Assembly: GCA_949450265.1 (NCBI GenBank)
Contig: CASTMW010000002.1
Location: 1 to 42,962, forward strand
Length of the DNA stretch: 42,962 nucleotides
DNA from: an uncultured Eggerthellaceae bacterium
GTDB taxonomy: Bacteria > Actinomycetota > Coriobacteriia > Coriobacteriales > Eggerthellaceae
Reading direction: 5' to 3'
Shown: positions 40,932 to 42,962 of the stretch, piece by piece
Layout: each line of letters begins with the position of its first letter
Position numbering within the stretch: the first letter of the stretch is position 1
Program-made: the position numbers and the translations under genes
Notes under the pieces: generated by a model
The model's input: only the letters and a program-made list of their open reading frames with translations
Databases searched by the model: none
Told to the model about the DNA's origin: nothing

Positions 40932-41423
40932 ATGAAGAAGGAACGAACAGCCCTGCACCCCGCGCACGTCGCCTTGGCTGCGAGCATGATGGCAACGGTG
41001 GCCCTGTGCGCTACCATGATGGGCGTGGTCGGAGCCGCTACCGGTGCCAGCGTGGAGCAAGCGCAAGCCGAGCCCACCGACAGCGCATCCCAGCATGTCC
41101 ATTCATGGCAGCAGAACGTAGAGCTTGAGCATCACGATGCCATCACTCACCAGATGACCCACGATGCCATCATGGGTACTGCCCTGGTGCCCCATACCAT
41201 CTGCAACGCCTGCGAGGATGTCATCGACGGACAGACCGCTGAACATGCCGAAGCCACCGGGCATCTTTCCTACACACCGGACGTGCCCCGACCCGAACCG
41301 TATGTCGCGCAGGCCGCTTGGGCGGAAACGGTGGTCGACCAGGAAGCCTACGACGAAGTGGTGGCCCGCACCGAGACCTGTTCGGAGTGCGGCGCGAAGC
41401 GAGCCGTACCCACCGATGCGTAG
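40932..41423 (+). CDS. Small secreted His-rich, double-CxxC protein of the surface cassette
   Basis: A 163-residue protein of unknown function. A signal peptide (about 1-46, ending AQA-EP) is followed by a His-rich stretch (H55, H57, H67, H68, H73, H77, H88) with a repeated HDAI pattern, then CNAC (91-94) and, near the C-terminus, CSEC (150-153). The two CxxC pairs could form one extracellular zinc site or disulfides. GAAGGAG precedes the ATG, and the stop overlaps the sortase start by 8 bp, so production is coupled to the sortase. It has no LPxTG motif. A structural or assembly role with the VaFE protein is inferred from context only. Confidence 0.85.
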   Translation: MKKERTALHPAHVALAASMMATVALCATMMGVVGAATGASVEQAQAEPTDSASQHVHSWQQNVELEHHDAITHQMTHDAIMGTALVPHTICNACEDVIDGQTAEHAEATGHLSYTPDVPRPEPYVAQAAWAETVVDQEAYDEVVARTETCSECGAKRAVPTDA

Positions 41424-42180
41424 CCGCGCGAACAGCTGCCGCCGTGGTCGCGCTGCCGAAGCGCGCGGCACGCATACGTCCCGACGGGCGATCTGCGCCT
41501 TCGTAGTAGCCGCCGTACTGCTCAGCATCCCCGTTGCCGTCATCGCATGGACCACCTGGTGCAGCCAGAACGCAGCCACCACAGCCGATCCGGCGCAGCC
41601 CGAGGCGGTGGATGCCGATGGATTCCCCGTGGTCGACTGGGACTACTGGCTGAGCGTGAACCCGGATGTGATCGCTTGGGTCAGCGTGCCCGGCACCAGC
41701 ATCAACAGTGCCATCGTGCAGGCTCCTGTCGACGACCCCACGTATTACCTGAGCCACGACATCCATAGGAACGAGAATCCGCTGGGCTGCCCTTACCTGG
41801 ATGCGGACTGCGCAACAGCGGGATTCTTCAGCGACAACGCCGTGGTGTTCGGCCATCACATCAAGCATGGTGCTCCCATGTTCGCGGATCTTGCCTTGTA
41901 CTCCCAGGAAGGGTTCGCCCGACAGCACAGCGTCATTCTGCTGCAAACGCCGCAGGACAAGCGGATGCTCACCGTAGCAGGAGCCGCCGTGGTGAACGGC
42001 TACGACCGCACGAAGCGCACCTCGTTCGCCGACCGCGACGACTTCGCCCGTTGGTATGCCGAGCGCCTTGGCGAATGCTGTGTGCTGCTTGATAGCGGAC
42101 CTGCCGATGGCTGCATCACGTTCGTCACGTGCAGCTATACCCGTTTCTCGAATGAAAGGACCTTGGTCTATGCAACATGA
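41416..42180 (+). CDS. srtB: Class B sortase
   Basis: Membrane-anchored cysteine transpeptidase of 254 residues. An N-terminal anchor helix (about 25-46) is followed by the sortase barrel with the catalytic His in VFGHHIKHG (147 or 148), Cys239 in ITFVTCSY and Arg248 in SNERTLV. The DWDYWLSVNPDVIAWVSVPG segment is typical of class B. It most likely attaches the LPGTG protein encoded two genes upstream to peptidoglycan or polymerises it. The ATG overlaps the previous stop by 8 bp; longer in-frame starts would run far into the previous gene. Its 3' end overlaps dxr tail to tail by 13 bp. Confidence 0.93.
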   Translation: MRSRANSCRRGRAAEARGTHTSRRAICAFVVAAVLLSIPVAVIAWTTWCSQNAATTADPAQPEAVDADGFPVVDWDYWLSVNPDVIAWVSVPGTSINSAIVQAPVDDPTYYLSHDIHRNENPLGCPYLDADCATAGFFSDNAVVFGHHIKHGAPMFADLALYSQEGFARQHSVILLQTPQDKRMLTVAGAAVVNGYDRTKRTSFADRDDFARWYAERLGECCVLLDSGPADGCITFVTCSYTRFSNERTLVYAT

Positions 42181-42962
42181 ACGCCGGACAGGAACCGCTG
42201 CGCGACCCTGCGGGCCACAGCATCGACGTCCTCAAGCTGATCGACGCTCTCGACGGGCTGTATGTCGTGCGTGCTCATCGTTTCTTCAACGCATGCAGGG
42301 ATGTCCAGAAAGCCGCAATCGCCGCGCAAGAACGCAGCGACAGCCACTTCATTGGCGGCATTCATCGCCGCGGGCAAGGTTCCTCCCACTTCACCCGCCT
42401 GCCGAGCCAGCGCAAGACAGCGGAACGTATCGGTGTCGGGAGCCGCAAAGTCAAGCTGCCCCAACGTGCGGAAGTCCAGGGGCTGCACGGGCGCGCTCCA
42501 ACGTTCGGGATAGGACAGTGCGAACTGTATGGGGATGCGCATGTCTGTGGTCCCCAGATGCGCCTTCACGGAACCATCGGCGAATTCCACCATGGAATGT
42601 ATGGCGCTCTGAGGCTGTATCACCACCTCGATGCGCTCGTAGGGCATATCGAACAGATGATGCGCCTCGATGACCTCAAGCCCCTTGTTCATCAGCGTGG
42701 ACGAATCGATGGTGATCTTAGGTCCCATGTTCCAGGTTGGATGCGCCAGCGCATCGGCTGCCGTTACCTGCCCAAGCTGGCTGCGGGTGCGACCGCGGAA
42801 CGGGCCGCCCGATGCGGTCACCCACAGACGAGCCACCTCGCAGGGATCCTCCCCCAGCAAGCACTGGTAGATGGCCCCATGCTCGGAATCGATGGGCATC
42901 AGCTGGCCGGGGCGCTGCGCCATCGGCATCAGCAGATCGCCGCCCACCACCAAGGATTCCTT
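42168..42962 (-). CDS. dxr: 1-deoxy-D-xylulose 5-phosphate reductoisomerase (partial, N-terminus beyond window)
   Basis: Second step of the MEP isoprenoid pathway, producing MEP with NADPH. The last 264 residues are present. The window-edge codons read KESLVVGGDLL, matching the conserved NKESLV segment, so the gene runs off the right end. Also seen are DSEHGAIYQ (usually SEHSA), VTASGGPFRG, NMGPKITIDSSTLMNKGLE and PAAMNAANEVAV, all metal- or substrate-site motifs. In many bacteria dxr directly precedes rseP; here the 5.6-kb surface cassette on the opposite strand lies between them. Confidence 0.95.
   Translation of the reverse strand, partial: KESLVVGGDLLMPMAQRPGQLMPIDSEHGAIYQCLLGEDPCEVARLWVTASGGPFRGRTRSQLGQVTAADALAHPTWNMGPKITIDSSTLMNKGLEVIEAHHLFDMPYERIEVVIQPQSAIHSMVEFADGSVKAHLGTTDMRIPIQFALSYPERWSAPVQPLDFRTLGQLDFAAPDTDTFRCLALARQAGEVGGTLPAAMNAANEVAVAAFLRGDCGFLDIPACVEETMSTHDIQPVESVDQLEDVDAVARRVAQRFLSGVHVA

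Overview
The window is GC-rich (around 60% or more) and gene-dense. Many start/stop codons overlap, and most genes carry good Shine-Dalgarno sequences. The gene set points to an anaerobic actinobacterium, most likely class Coriobacteriia (Eggerthellaceae-like). Supporting features are a group 3b-type [NiFe] hydrogenase, formate-tetrahydrofolate enzymes with a FocA transporter, a tsaB-rimI-tsaD gene fusion, and an LPxTG/VaFE surface protein with a class B sortase. The taxonomic call is an inference from gene content only.

Layout. 1-448 is a gene-free stretch with degenerate direct repeats. 449-4448 (minus) is a four-subunit soluble NAD(P)-linked hydrogenase in the order beta-gamma-delta-alpha, 12 bp downstream of ndk. 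4957-8707 (minus) holds a membrane-anchored TPR protein, a cyclophilin, a GtrA-family protein and an RlmD-like 23S rRNA methyltransferase. Two convergent tRNA genes, Arg(CCG) and Glu(TTC), follow with a shared hairpin between them. 9171-13040 (minus) has a copper P-type ATPase and NhaA; hpf is divergent (plus). 13797-23338 (minus) is a long housekeeping block: tsaE, the tsaB-rimI-tsaD fusion, eno, moeA, mogA, alr, type 4 UDG and folC.

23485-24093 (plus) is an HD-domain protein. 24090-28617 (minus) is a C1/formate module: fhs, a Cys-rich YkgJ-type gene, fchA, folD and focA. The first four are abutting or overlapping. FolD lacks the Lys and Gln needed for cyclohydrolase activity, so FchA probably supplies that step. 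Next come an orphan OmpR-type response regulator (minus), coaX (plus), and a minus block of NYN RNase, rlmB, a phasin-like gene, proS, ispG and an M50 protease. The M50 protease has a winged-helix-like insert and no visible PDZ domain.

36589-42180 (plus) is a three-gene cell-surface cassette: a giant VaFE-repeat LPGTG protein, a small secreted His/CxxC protein and a class B sortase. It sits between the M50 protease gene and dxr (minus, cut by the window end), splitting the commonly seen dxr-rseP-ispG-proS order. The points most worth following are the palindromic element translated as the RimI-TsaD linker, the FolD/FchA division of labour, the remodelled M50 protease, the pre-processed hydrogenase C-terminus, and the surface cassette inserted in an isoprenoid/translation gene block.
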